Below are positions 24,740 through 36,653 of a stretch of 64,000 nt of DNA, one piece after another; the stretch's first letter is position 1, and each line of letters begins with the position of its first letter. The notes under the pieces were generated by a model. The model saw only the letters and a program-made list of their open reading frames with translations. It was not told the origin of the DNA and made no database searches. The stretch covers positions 6,696,001 to 6,760,000 of the forward strand of contig NC_071329.1 of assembly GCF_010183535.1 (NCBI RefSeq). The letters are read 5' to 3'. The stretch comes from Caenorhabditis remanei (taxonomy: Eukaryota; Nematoda; Chromadorea; Rhabditida; Rhabditidae). The position numbers and the translations under genes are program-made.

Positions 24740-27700
24740 ATGAGCCAAGATCCGCCTCCCTCCGGCGATCCGAACTTGAAACCAGCGGAACCGGAGCTTG
24801 ATGCAGGGGAACAGGCTCGTAGAAGACTGGCAAGAAGAGAAAAGAGAATGGCTGAAATAATAGAAGCGAAAAGACAACAGGCGATCAAAGATCAGGAGGC
24901 GAGGGCAGAGCAGAAGAAGAGAGAACAACCGAGAATGGAAAAGAAGGAATCAGAAGAGTCTCTAAAATTGTTTAATCAGACGAAGGAACCATCTACTTCT
25001 CAGCCAAGAGAATCGAAAGTTGAAATGAAAGCAAGGGAGAGAAAGCCTGCAGATGAGAAGAAGACTCGTGTCGCTGCTCCAGATGAATCTCGACAAGAGT
25101 CATCGGAGGAGAGAAGAATTGCTCACTATCAGAAGCAGAAAGAAATGGAAAAACAGAAGAAAGATGCCGCTTCGTCTTCTGCAGGCCAACCGGAAGCTGC
25201 AAATCAAGAGCCAGACGCTGATTCAGGTAGCACCTCTTCCAGTATTGAGGTCGTAACTCAGATCAGGCCTCCATCTCCGGATCCATTAATGAAGAAGATA
25301 CAAGAAAGAATTTTCCGAGAGGCTCAGGAACTTCGAGTAAAAGGAGGTCTTGTGAGAGTAGCTGCTGCCAAGGCTGAAACTGAAAGAAGTGAGTTCATGG
25401 GGCAGGAAAACTGAAAGTGAGATGGAGAAGGGTCTGCGGAGCTTGTCAAGCGGTAGTGGTAACTGGAGTTTTATATAGAACATAAAAAACGGCGGAGGCG
25501 CGACAGCCTCAGCTGGTTTTATATGTATAAATTATGTTTACCGTAAAACCTGTTATAGAGGCGCACCCGCTAGCAAGAGTTTGGAGCATCCGGTCTCGGT
25601 TGTCTTTGAAGATAAATGTTTTCAACTGAGGAAATATTCTATGAATATTTAGCGTTTTTTTTGTCTGTTAGCGGGTTTTTGATATTTCCTTTCAGAACCG
25701 AGATAAACCGCTGCGAATAGACCCCGCTAGGTGCGCCTACATTACTGGTATTACGGTATTAATTTATTTAAAATATTAGTTCTGGTAGAGCACGTCTTGT
25801 ATGGGGAAGAAAGTAATGAGCTTTCCGGTATAACAAGGAATTATGTGTTTCAAATTAGTCATTTTTGAAACTTTCTACTAGTGCTGTACGCTAAAAAACG
25901 CCAAATTATCTGATTTTGTGTTCTCTAAACCGTCATCTTCATTTTTCCAGTTGACAACTTTTTAGTAGCTTCGCTAGATTTTGAGCAACTTTAACTGAAA
26001 CCCGGGATAGGAAAGCGCAGAGAAGTCAGACATTCTCAATTCTCTGCGCTCTCTCCTTCAGATCCAATCTCTAATCATTGAGATTGAATATCCGAAAAAC
26101 TAGAAAAGATATCTAGATTTGTTTCAGTTGAGCTAAAAAGTGTTTTCTAGAACTCGATCAAGCGGGAAAAAGTATAAAGCAGAATAGAACGGAACAAGCG
26201 GAGAAAAGCGGTCTCCGACTTCCGCAACCGCCGAAGACGTCTACTCCATCTAGATTTGTGACGATTAGAGATACCGAAAGTGAGTGATTTGAAAAAGAAT
26301 ATGGGGTAGGATTTGAAAACTGAAACCGTGGAGATTCTGAGTCCGTGTTTCAAATAATGCTTGTATGATTCAATTCTATATCCTAACGTCTCTCGGATAA
26401 ACCTCCATATTTTCAGGGCCTGCAATCCCACCAGCAGTCGGAGCCCCACCTGCAAAAGCATCTCCACCAACAGACTCACTTCCAACTCCCCCAATTCCCA
26501 ACTCAAGAAGAAGAAACAAAGAACAACAATTTAGAAGCAGATTCACAGAGTTATCTGAGGATGAATCGGAGACCAAAGAAGATTCATCGGCTGCTCCTAG
26601 AAGAAAGTCATCTGGTCCTTTCAATCCACGAGAGCTGAAAAAGCGTCCTGTCCCATCAGATTTTTCGAAAGGTCCTCAACCAAAAATTGCACCAACAAGT
26701 TCACAGATGAGACATGTTGGGTCGGAGGCAGCATCGTCAAGCTTGAGTACTCAGAAGCTGGATACAGGAGGCTCAAAACCTGAAAATGTGCCTCAAGCCC
26801 AACCAGTTCAAGCGCAGAAAGCAGTGCTGAAAAAGACATCAACTCCCGTATCGAGTGCTCCAAAGACACCTTCAACGATCCAGACGACACCAGTCTCAAA
26901 ACCAACAAAGCCGGCAGGTCCTTCAAGTTTTATCGTATCAAAAGCCCCAGTATGGGGACCTGTAGTGAAGCAACCACCGACTCAAAACCCGAAACTTGTT
27001 CCAACCACTATTCCAGCAGTTCCTGAGAAGGTTTCCAGATCAGATACTTCTCCGTCGGGTCAAACTGCTCTAACACCACAACCAACAGTTAATAAAGCAT
27101 CAAGTGTCCCCGAACAAGATGGAAAACCTGTCACATCAACAGTTGTTAAGCCCAAAGCTGCTCCAACCGTTCAGCATGTGGCTCAACCTGCTTCAACTGC
27201 AGTAAAGAAAGCAAAAGTTCCAACTACAGTTGCGTCAAATCCTGAACCAAAACAAATTGTGAAGACTGCTCAACCGGACAAGAAGAAGTCTGACTCCCAA
27301 GCGCCCGTCCAAGCAGCAACAAAGCCGGAAGCTCCTTCAAGTAGTATCGTACCGAAAACCCCAGTCTCGGAAGTGAAGCAGCCACCGACTCAAAACCCGA
27401 AACTTGTTCCAACCACTATTCCATCAGCTCCTCAAAAGGATTCCAGATCAGACACTGCTCCGTCGATTCGACCTGTTCCAACACCACAACCAACAGTAAA
27501 GAAAGGATTAACTGCTCCCAAACAAGATCCAAAACCTGTCGCACCATCAGTTGAGCCCAAAGCTGCTCCAACCGTTCAGCATATGGCTCAATCAGCTCCA
27601 CCTACCGTGCAGAAAGCAAAAGTTCCCACAGTGGTTGCATCATCGAAAGTTGCTCCGCCGACTCAACAGCAGAACCTGTCGAAATTCGCAATGGCCACTC

Positions 27701-30700
27701 GAAGAAGCTTGGGAGAACTTGATTTCAAACAGATGGCGATTGATGTGTTGCATGTTACGAGTAGAAAACAACGTGGCGATTTTCGATACGCATTGACTAA
27801 TGTTCGAGATCGATTAATGAAGGACCTAACCGATTTGGAAAAAATAGATATACAGGTGGTGCTCGATAGGTTAGATGAACTTGATCAGGCTGATAGTGGC
27901 TCAACAGTTGAGGGGAATTCCACTGTTCTGGAGGAAGATCAATCAGAAAAGCGGAAAAGGATAAGAAAATCAAGGGCACAACGGCTTGCGGAAGCGGAAT
28001 CCAGTAAGTTTTTCGGTGTTTATTCTTTTTTACTTTCACAATATTTTCTTCATGATTTTAGGTTTTTTGTGTCAACCAAAAAAAATCCTTGGTTAGCTCA
28101 ACTAGTTTTTGAGAAATGAAATCAAGGAGATCATCTTCTTTTCTTCCTGAAAAGTTGATAACATTGTTTTGCAGAAGTTGTCGAAATGACTGACGAAAAA
28201 TTCGAAGATATCTACAAAAGTGTGATGGAATCATTTAACAAAGACGATACGGCAGGCGAGGATCTGATTCCTGCTTCATTAATGAGGCGAAGATCTTGCA
28301 TTCCGCCTAAAGATACGAATCCAATGTTGGAATCAATGGTTCAATTGAAAAAGTTACATGAGAATGGCAAACCTACTGTGGGTGCCGTTCTTAAAGCTGA
28401 TGTTGCGAAGAAGATTAAAGATGCTGTGGTCAGGGAACAGGATAAGACACTCAGACAAGAGAACTCTGCACAGAAACGGAACAGATCGGAGAGTGAGTTT
28501 TGGGTCAAAAACTGATTGTTCAAAAATATATATCTCGAAGAAAATGGATATCAACTCATTTTGTGTTCCTTGAACAGCTCAAACTCAGATAAATAATTTC
28601 TGAAATTATATATTTCATCTAAAAAAAGTGTCAAAAGTTCTAATTCTGAGAAAAACTTTTCTTCCAGAAGCAGATGAACCAACAGAAATTCCATCGACAT
28701 CAGTTGAAGCTCCGCTCACAGAAAATCCTTCGACGACTACGGAAGCTCCGCCCACAGAAGAGCCAACCTCCTCAGGAGTCCCATCCTCTTCAATTCTCGC
28801 TAAACTTATAGACGAGGAAACAGAGTCAGCAAGAGAAGAGAATCAAAACGTTCCATACTCTGGAAGACCAGGAATGGGTGCAATAGAAAGAATAAATCGT
28901 CCATCCCCACCAGCATCTCGTCCTCCAGAACCGGTATCGTTGGGAGGAAAGTATCCTCAGTATAGATATGTAGGCGGAAAGGTTGTTAGTAAGTTTAAAA
29001 ACATAGAAATATAATTATAAACTCATTAAAACTGATATTTTTCAGAAATTTCGAAACCTAAAGAGACGACGCAACCGAAAAATCCAGGATACGTACCGTA
29101 TGTGCCGCCAAAACTAAGACGTGAGTTCATAGCAAAAATTATTTTTAAGACTATGCATTTCTAATACCAAAAAGCTGAAGACCCTTGGTTTTTCCAAACT
29201 GAAAACATCTGTCGAACCCTTGGGCAGTCCTTCCCAAAACCTACCGTATCCCATTCGCAACTTTTTCAGATCTCCCCGTGCAGAAACAAGAGGAAACTCA
29301 AGAAGCTCTGCCAGCAGAGTCAGTGATTGAAGTCGAACACCCACAAATTGAAGACCGTCACTCTCCAGAACCAATGGAACTAACCGAGCAGAGTAAGTGT
29401 TTTTTTAAATGAATGTGAGACTTGTTGGTACTTGAGATTCTTATCCCATGCAGTTCGTTTTCTTTCCTTTTCAGTGGAACCTGCTTCCCTATGAGCATGT
29501 GTCACGGACTGTGTCCTCTCTATCCAAAATTGTGTGGTATGTATTGATTACTAACTCATTCACTTCAAAATTTTTGTCCGGACCCTCCGTGATACACACT
29601 CACATTCTTAGTTAACAGTTTTTTCCCAAATTGATAACATGCATTTTCAGAATCTCCCACCCCCGAAAAGGAGAAAACACCGGAACGTATCGCAGAGGAG
29701 GAACAGAAAGATGGAGAAGACAAGAATCATGAAGATGGTCCTGAGGATTTCCAACAGCTTCTGGCTGATAATGAAGAGAAACAAGGAGATGTTTCGTCTC
29801 CGAAGAAAGCAGATTCGGTGTCTACTAAGAGTAAGTGATTAGTATTATTGTTTTTGCGGTTCTTGCCACCTGAGAATTTCCGGTTATGTGGTGAGCATAA
29901 CCAATAACAAACAACGTTTATTAGTCTGCGGTTTCTATTAGCTTCTTTTAGCTTTTAGCTGAATCGATTTTTGTGTCTCCTGGTACCGTTTCTAGTTTCT
30001 AATGTTCTTAGAACCGTTTCTCGCGGGACCTACATGATGCGCAAAACTTAACACTGTACCAATGAATACCGTACCCGACGTGATCGCGCTCACCAACTAA
30101 GCGCATTAGCTCAATAGAATTTTAGCATAGCATGCGAAAAAAGATGAAAATTACTAGAAAATGATAGTCTTGACGTTTTTTTCTTGCAGCTTAGTATAGT
30201 ATAGTCCTATTTTTTTCAGAAACGGCCAGAGAAATAATGGAGAATATCAAGGACCCAACTTGGGAAGAAATTCAAGAACGCGATAAATTCGCAGAAGAGG
30301 ATGTTGAATCTGATCCAGTTTCGGATCGAGAAGATCCCGAATTAAAAGAATACGAAGAATTATATTCTAGTGGTGATGAAGAAGATGATAGTGATGATGA
30401 AACAATTATGACACGCGCAGAGAGTCGAGATACTAGAGATTGGATTTTCAATGAGGATAATGACCAAGAAGTCCGTGATGACATATTGCTTTCTGATCAT
30501 CATGAAGAAGAAGAAGAAGAAGAAGAAGAACAAAAAGAACAAGAAGAAGAAAGAGAAATGGTGGATTTGGAAGAGCCCGAATTGATTGGACTTGCTGAAA
30601 GTCCACAAATGGAAGAAAGAATTTCACCAGAGCCTGATCATTTTTCGCCGCTTTTAGAATCAGGTATGACTCAATTTAAATTTCACTTCTCTTCCTCGGA

Positions 30701-33700
30701 GTGCAGGAACTCATCTTGGTACCACAAGTGGAAAATTTCAAATTACTGCGTTTTTCTAGTCAGCCAACACTCAGCGGACTTGAATCCAAAAATCACTTCG
30801 ATATAACCAAAATGTGTTATTCTGAGTGATGGGTTCAACAATGTTTCTATCTGAAAACCGTCGAACATTTCTATTTTTCAGAAGTTCCCTACGTTGCCGA
30901 AGAAGTTACACTGGAAACGGAGGAATCATATGAAACCAAATGGATTAAACAAAGAAATGCACAAAGACAACGAGATCTACCACAAACGAGTAGACGAGAG
31001 ACTGAGTATATGAGTGAGTTCCCCCAATGAATTCTCTAAAAACCATGTTTCTAATTTTCAGAAAAACTCACCACAAAGGCGTTTGGTTATTCTGATGAAG
31101 ATTCTGATGAGGAGCCTTTTGAGGATTCTGATTCAGACGATGAATTTGAGAGAGCAAGTATTGTAGAATCCGATATTGATGAAAAACTTGCAAAGGCAAT
31201 CGGTATTTGGGAAGAAAAGAAAGCAGCCGAAGTAGAAGAAGACAAAAAATCAAATGAGACAAGTGAGAGGGATTTAGATTACTTTAATTCTAATCCCAAA
31301 ATGATTTCAGAGCCCCGTGACAGCTTCGAGGAATTGGAGAAACTCGTGACTCAATGTTCTCAGATCCAGGAGGATCGCAGACGACGACGATATGATTCGG
31401 ATGGTTCGGATTTTGGTGAATTGTCTGATTCGTCTTTTAACGCAGGTACGTTAAATTTTAGCTCGGTTACTTTATTAGCCTGTTTTTGAAACTTCAACTT
31501 CATTCTTTCAATTTCCCTTTCTTTTCAGATTTCGAGCAAGTCAAAGCTATGTATGAGAGAGAAAAAGAGAAAAGAGAAATCAATTCATCGAAACCACCGC
31601 GTGAAAAACTAATGGAATTTGGAGATCGATGCGTGGAAAGATATCAGCGTGCACGAAAACTTGCGTTAGAATATAAAAAAGTGGATAAGAATGAAGAGAA
31701 ACTTGCTGAGATGTTAGAAGGAAAAAAGGAAATGGAAAAGAAGAAGAGGGCGCCTCGAGGGAAGAAGGATGAAGAATCAAAAGTTAAGCAACAACGGAGG
31801 AAACTAAATGAGCCGGATTCGAGAGATGAACTCGAGAAAGATATCGAAAGAGCTCAGAAACAAGAGGCAGAGATGAAGAAAGGTGTTAAAATGGTTCTTA
31901 CTGAAAGTGAGTTAGAGATGGGTGCGAGGAAAAAAACGCAGAGAAACGAGAGTGTCTGCTTCTCTGCGTCTCATTGTTCCTTGAACGTAACTTCCTAGGG
32001 CTATAACTTTCTTCTTTAAAACTCTATCAAAAACTTTAAACTAACGAAATATAGGATGTTTTAAATTGAATATTTTGTCTGTTGACAACTGTTTGCTACC
32101 TTTAAAACTTAGAGAGTTATTTGATTGTGAGAATAAAAACGGACTTTTCTACAGTACCGCTCAAAAGGTTGTAAACTTTGGCCGTTTTCAGTTAAAATTG
32201 TTCAACTTTCAGAGTGTGTCATGGTAATACTGATTGCCCCACCTCATTTTTGTAGTTGACAACTTTTTTGTGCAGGCGCTCCCTAGAGAGATACGGTCAT
32301 TTTTAGACAACAGCTCACTATTTTGCACTGAAATGGATCGATTTGAGGGAGAAATTACTTTGACGGTACGTAGGGAGTGTCTGTACAAAAAGTTGTTACC
32401 GTAAAAACTGTATTTGAGGTGCCCCTTTATTTGAAGTGCCCCTCTAATTGTGGTGCCCTCCGACGGACCCTTTGAACAATAGAGGTGCACCCTCTAATTG
32501 AGGTGCCCCTCTAATACAGTTGCCCTCCAGCGATTTACACTTTTCTCTAATATCATCATTAACTGACTCCGAACTGTTCTCTCACATTACTATTTCAGCA
32601 GTTTTGTTGTCAAAAACGTAGTTTGTTATTGAAATTCAGGATTTTCTCCGTTTTTTTACGTAAAAGTTCGATGAATTGGGCATAAAAAACTAATGAAGTC
32701 AAACAAATTCAAAAGATAGTTGGGTATCGAGGTCGGGCGAATTCGTTGACGAAAAATAGAGGTGCACCCTCTATTTGAATTGCCCCTCTAATAGAGTTGC
32801 ACTCCGACGGACCCTTTGAACAATAGAGTTGCATGCAAGGCTGTCAAAAAGGCCGTGGGCCGATTCTATATCTCAGTTCCCAGCCATGGAAACTTTTCGC
32901 TTCTTCAGGCGGACTTGTAGAGGACCAAAAGATTAGTCGATATACAAAAATTCAGCCCATTTGGTTAATCCGCGGCCTCGGCGGCCCTAAAGGCCGAGGG
33001 CCGCGGCCGGCCGCGGCCGGCCGTGCGACAGCCTTGGTTGCATGCACCTCAAATACAGTTTTTACGGTAACTACAAAAATGAAGTTCTATTCTTGATTTG
33101 TTGGATTTCATAAAAATGTATTTTGTGGGACAGTTAGTTTCACTATGACACATTCTCAAAGTCGGTCATTTTTAACTGAAACGGAAAAACTTAATATACT
33201 TTTGAGCGGTACTGTACTTCTTCTTGTCTGCCAATCAAATTCTCTCTATTTTCAGTTAGCAAAGATCCCAAAATTGCTGAACGACAATGCGAGCTATGCT
33301 TCGGAGTCTTCGTCAATAAAAACAAAAGGGAACGACACATGAAGACCCATACCGATCAAATCGACGCAAATTGTGATATCTGTGGTGCGCCGATGAAGTT
33401 CTCTTACAATCTGGTTCAACATCTGAAGAAGTGTGCTCAGAAGTTGACTATTCCTTGCGACGAGAAGGTGAGTTGATACAAAAAGAAAAATAAGTGTCTT
33501 TTTTTATTTATTTTCAGGAGCTCCAAGAGTACTATCCTCGTTTTATTGAACAGTTTAATCAGTTCAGAGCAGATAATCTTTCTGATCTACCTGACTTGCC
33601 CGCGGATTTCAAGTTTGATGATATGGGATTCATTGTTGGATCAGATGATCATATTCCGTTCTCTTATTCGAATTATGAATTTAAAAGAGTATTGAAAAAT

Positions 33701-33715
33701 CAAAAGAAGAACTAA
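24740..33715 (+). CDS. Large acidic/Lys-rich protein with two C-terminal zinc fingers (15 exons)
   Basis: Exons: 24740-25388, 26151-26279, 26417-28003, 28175-28492, 28668-28988, 29046-29120, 29270-29392, 29651-29830, 30220-30663, 30882-31013, 31062-31262, 31311-31445, 31529-31906, 33256-33467, 33518-33715, about 1,693 residues. The N-terminal ~200 residues are charged, predicted coiled coil (EQARRRLARREKRMAE). Exon 3 is Pro/Thr/Lys-rich with two ~130-residue tandem repeats, then a helical block (RRSLGELDFKQMAIDVLHVT). Middle exons are acidic (HHEEEEEEEEEQKEQ, SDEDSDEEPFEDSDSDDEFE). Exon 14 encodes a C2H2 finger (CELCFGVFVNKNKRERHMKTH) and a CCHC-type finger (CDICGAPM...NLVQHLKKC). Probably nuclear. 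A DNA- or RNA-binding role is inferred only from the fingers. Introns 1-13 are all phase 1. Introns 1 and 13 are full of MITEs. No named orthologue recognised. Confidence 0.85.
25541..25756. repeat. MITE with CCGTAAAA termini, TA target duplication, in intron 1
   Basis: Starts CCGTAAAACCTGTTATAGAG and ends GGTATTACGG, flanked by TA on both sides. Its termini match those of the longer element at 32399-33067. A diverged copy lies at 20443-20665. Confidence 0.8.
25860..26140. repeat. Hairpin-centred MITE copy (CGCAGAGAAG family), zinc-finger gene intron 1
   Basis: The centre GCGCAGAGAAG...TTCTCTGCGC (about 26014-26050) is an inverted pair separated by ~17 nt. The flanks carry a TTTCCAGTTGACAACTTT block like that beside the other two copies (31910-32140, 40030-40400). 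Outer ends are not sharply defined. Confidence 0.6.
31910..32140. repeat. Hairpin-centred MITE copy (CGCAGAGAAG family), zinc-finger gene intron 13
   Basis: Centre ACGCAGAGAAACGAG...GCTTCTCTGCGT at about 31936-31970, beginning only a few bases after the exon-13 donor (31907). The following GGGCTATAACTTTCTTCTTT and GTTGACAACTG resemble the copy at 40030-40400. Confidence 0.55.
32399..33067. mobile_element. CCGTAAAAACTG element nested in the CAGTACCG MITE
   Basis: Termini CCGTAAAAACTGTATTTGAG and its complement, flanked by TA that restores GTTAAC of the host MITE. The interior repeats the words GAGGTGCCCCT, AGTTGCCCTCC, GACGGACCCTTTGAACAATA several times in variants. It is itself interrupted at 32836-33036. 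Confidence 0.85.
32836..33036. mobile_element. 201-bp GC-rich hAT-like element, innermost of the nest
   Basis: Termini CAAGGCTGTC / GACAGCCTTG, flanked by an 8-bp direct repeat GTTGCATG. The right half is a CCGCGGCC/GGCCGCGG palindrome run. Resembles the GTTGTCAAGGCCCGG family in its 8-bp duplication, GC-rich arms and similar terminal word. Confidence 0.8.
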
Positions 33716-34311
33716 AATGATGAAGAAGAAATACCTTCTGCTAGGCTCAATGATTTCCCTTTCTTCTGTACAAACATTTTTTTCTCTTTTTTCTGTAAAA
33801 TAAATCTATTTGTATATATATCTCTTTTCTGTTTATCATTGATCACTTACCCCCACTCTCATTCTATTTATTTTATTTTTTTGCTACTTATTTTTTGAAG
33901 AACGTGTGGTTTTTTTGTTGGTGAGCTTGCAGGAATTTTCAGATTTTCAGATGTTGAATGAAGTTTTGTGGGGAGTAATTTTTAGAAGAATATGATCCAA
34001 AGAGTTTCTAAATTTCGGTATCAACCAGATAATCAGTGATTTCTGACATCGAATGTTGTAGACTTTTGGGTTTTCAAAAAAGGGTTTTCTGGTTTACTGG
34101 ATGTGTGTGGGAGAGCCAACAATAAATTATCAAACAATTTGCTTTAAAAAATTTTACTTTGTTAGTTGAAATTAATTTTATTAACTCATTAGGGGAGTCT
34201 CTTAAATTGATAAAATTACCGAGAAAAAACTAATGAGGGAGACGCAGTAAAAGATTGCTTTTCTATCCTCAAGTATTGTCAAAATAAAAAAAATTCCGAC
34301 ATTTTTTCTCA

Positions 34312-34362
34312 CGTCAGAATGCAGACTCAGTAGTAACCTTGCACTGAGTCTGCATTTTGTTG
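34312..34362. repeat. Small hairpin
   Basis: AATGCAGACTCAGT and GCACTGAGTCTGCATT form a 14-bp stem with a 10-nt loop. Longer weak complementarity flanks it (AATAAAAAAAATTCCGAC and GTCGGAACTTTTTTATTT). Confidence 0.65.
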
Positions 34363-34667
34363 AAATAAAAAAAGTCGGAACTTTTTTATTTCGACAATAG
34401 TTCGATGGGTAAGAGAAAAATCGTCAACGAATTTTTCATTCAGAAATTTTCTAGAGGCATTAAGTTAAAAATTAGTTAACAGCACCGTAGAGAATAAAGT
34501 TAATGTAATTGGAGCAAGAGACGGTTAGAAGAAAACAAACTAATTTTTCGAATATCTCCATTCATATAAAATCTGGCAGAAAGAAAATCTAACAGAATGA
34601 CTTCTTGGAAGACATTAAATGGCTTTATAAAATATTTAATCTGACAAACGGGAGATTCATGTATATA

Positions 34668-36252
34668 CACTGCTCCACATAATGATACGATCAGCACTCA
34701 AAAGTTCGAGAACATCAAATTTTTCGAAATTTTCAAAAATCGTGAAATGTACAAATACCATATCTAGTAAGTCCATAAAAGTAAGAAGTATCAAAATTTT
34801 GAGAAGTTGGAGCCATTCGAGAAAAATCGAATTTTGTGAAAATCGCTGTTTTTCAATTCCACATAATGATACGATCAGCTGACAGAAGTTGACTGAAACC
34901 GTCCAAACTTATGTAAAAGTAATCTTTCAGTCGATTTTCAGATCAAACAAGCATTCTAAAACTCAAATTCTGTGAAAATTTCAAGCTCGTCCATTTTTTA
35001 TTGGGCAGGTGTCAAACTCAGATTTGTGATGCATTAAATGACAGAATTGACAGTTTTGAGCTCATGAAAATTATTTTTTTCCTAAAATACTTAGAAATTC
35101 AGATAGACAGTGAATTTTTACACATCTGACATCAAGTTTCTACTTCTCTCGCGTTTTTAAAGAAAGTGAGAACTGATTTCAGGATGACAAGTTAACACCA
35201 GTGAGGGGAAAAAGGTGATGTTTGTGTTCGTGTGGGATTTTAACTCGAATTTTATGTTTGACCTCTCAATGAAACTGACCAAGAATGAAACTTTAATCAT
35301 TTATTTAGGCAAAAAAGGTGAGTGGAATGTTTGGGGAGCAAGTAATTAAACATTCATTCATTCACACACTTAATTAAAATAACGTCCGAAGAATCCCTGG
35401 ATGATTGACTGTTTATGAGGCAGGACAGTTAGAGGGCAACTTTCCATTTTTTAAAACAAACTTTTAACAGTCAAAAAACTTTTAGAAACGCCTAGTTTTC
35501 TTTTGAAACTTCAAAAATCACTCGAAACAAAATCTCGTAGTGTGCGGATAAATTTCAAATTTGTCCTAATCGTTTGGGTGAACTCTGTAGTCTTCCCGAA
35601 TTGAATTGCTTGTAAATAAATGATTAAAGTTTCATTCTTGGTCAGTTTCATTGAGAGGTCAAACATAAAATTCGAGTTAAAATCCCACACGAACACAAAC
35701 ATCACCTTTTTCCCCTCACTGGTGTTAACTTGTCATCCTGAAATCAGTTCTCACTTTCTTTAAAAACGCGAGAGAAGTAGAAACTTGATGTCAGATGTGT
35801 AAAAATTCACTGTCTATCTGAATTTCTAAGTATTTTAGGAAAAAAATAATTTTCATGAGCTCAAAACTGTCAATTCTGTCATTTAATGCATCACAAATCT
35901 GAGTTTGACACCTGCCCAATAAAAAATGGACGAGCTTGATATTTTCACAGAATTTGAGTTTTAGAATGCTTGTTTGATCTGAAAATCGACTGAAAGATTT
36001 CTTTTACATAAGTTTGGACGGTTTCAGTCAACTTCTGTCAGCTGATCGTATCATTATGTGGAATTGAAAAACAGCGATTTTCACAAAATTCGATTTTTCT
36101 CGAATGGCTCCAACTTCTCAAAATTTTGATACCCCTCACTTTTATGGACTTACTGGATATGGTATTTGTACATATCACGATTTTTGAAAATTTCGAAAAA
36201 CTTGATGTTCTCGAACTTTTGAGTGCTGATCGTATCATTATGTGGAGCACTG
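34668..36252. mobile_element. 1.58-kb foldback transposon, TA target duplication
   Basis: Two ~640-bp arms (34668-35310 and 35612-36252) are inverted copies of high identity around a ~300-bp unique centre. Termini are CACTGCTCCACATAATGATA and, at the other end inverted, CAGTGCTCCAC, flanked by TA. Within each arm ATAATGATACGATCAGC occurs twice. The small reading frames in the arms are mirror images and not real genes. Non-autonomous. Confidence 0.88.
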
Positions 36253-36373
36253 TAGTTGCGAAGTCTGGTTCATTCAAGTAAAAACATTTGAGCGGCTATG
36301 AATCGAAAAAAAAGAGAAAAAGAAATTGATATTTTCACTATAGTTTCACCAGTACAATTCTTGTAATCATATA

Positions 36374-36653
36374 CAGTACCGCCCAAAAATATATCATATT
36401 TTGAATATTTTTTCAGTTGAAAACTCCCAACTTTGAGAGTGTGATATAATAGAACGAACTGTCCCACAAAATAACTTTTTATGGGATCAAACAGATCAAG
36501 GCTAGAACTCGATTTTTGGAGTTTACAACTTTTTGTACGGACACTACCTAGAGAGTTATAATTTGAAGTGGACAGCTCTAAAATCACTCTATTTTGCACT
36601 GAAATGGGTCGATTTGAGAAAAACTAAATATTACATATTTTTGGCCGGTACTG
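36374..36653. repeat. CAGTACCG MITE, uninterrupted copy
   Basis: Ends CAGTACCGCCCAAAAATAT / TTTTGGCCGGTACTG, flanked by TA. Contains TTTTTGTACGGACACTACCTAG, close to the block in the MITE at 1164-1611, and GAAATGGGTCGATTTGAG as in the nested copy at 32152. Confidence 0.8.

Larger units (their letters stand above)
32152..33214. mobile_element. CAGTACCG MITE interrupted by two further nested elements
   Basis: Ends CAGTACCGCTCAAAAG / CTTTTGAGCGGTACTG, flanked by TA. Before interruption it would match the MITEs at 1164-1611 and 36374-36653: shared GTTGACAACTTTTTTGTG / ACTACAAAAATGAAG blocks and GAAATGG.TCGATTTGAG. It is split by an element at 32399-33067. The whole lies in intron 13 of the zinc-finger gene. 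Confidence 0.85.

Noticed and set aside
30360..30608. Minus-strand Phe-rich frame
   Set aside because: It is the antisense of the poly-Glu (GAA repeat) coding region of the zinc-finger gene.
34682..36277. Mirror-image small frames starting MIRSALKSSRTS
   Set aside because: They are the two arms of the foldback transposon read in opposite directions.
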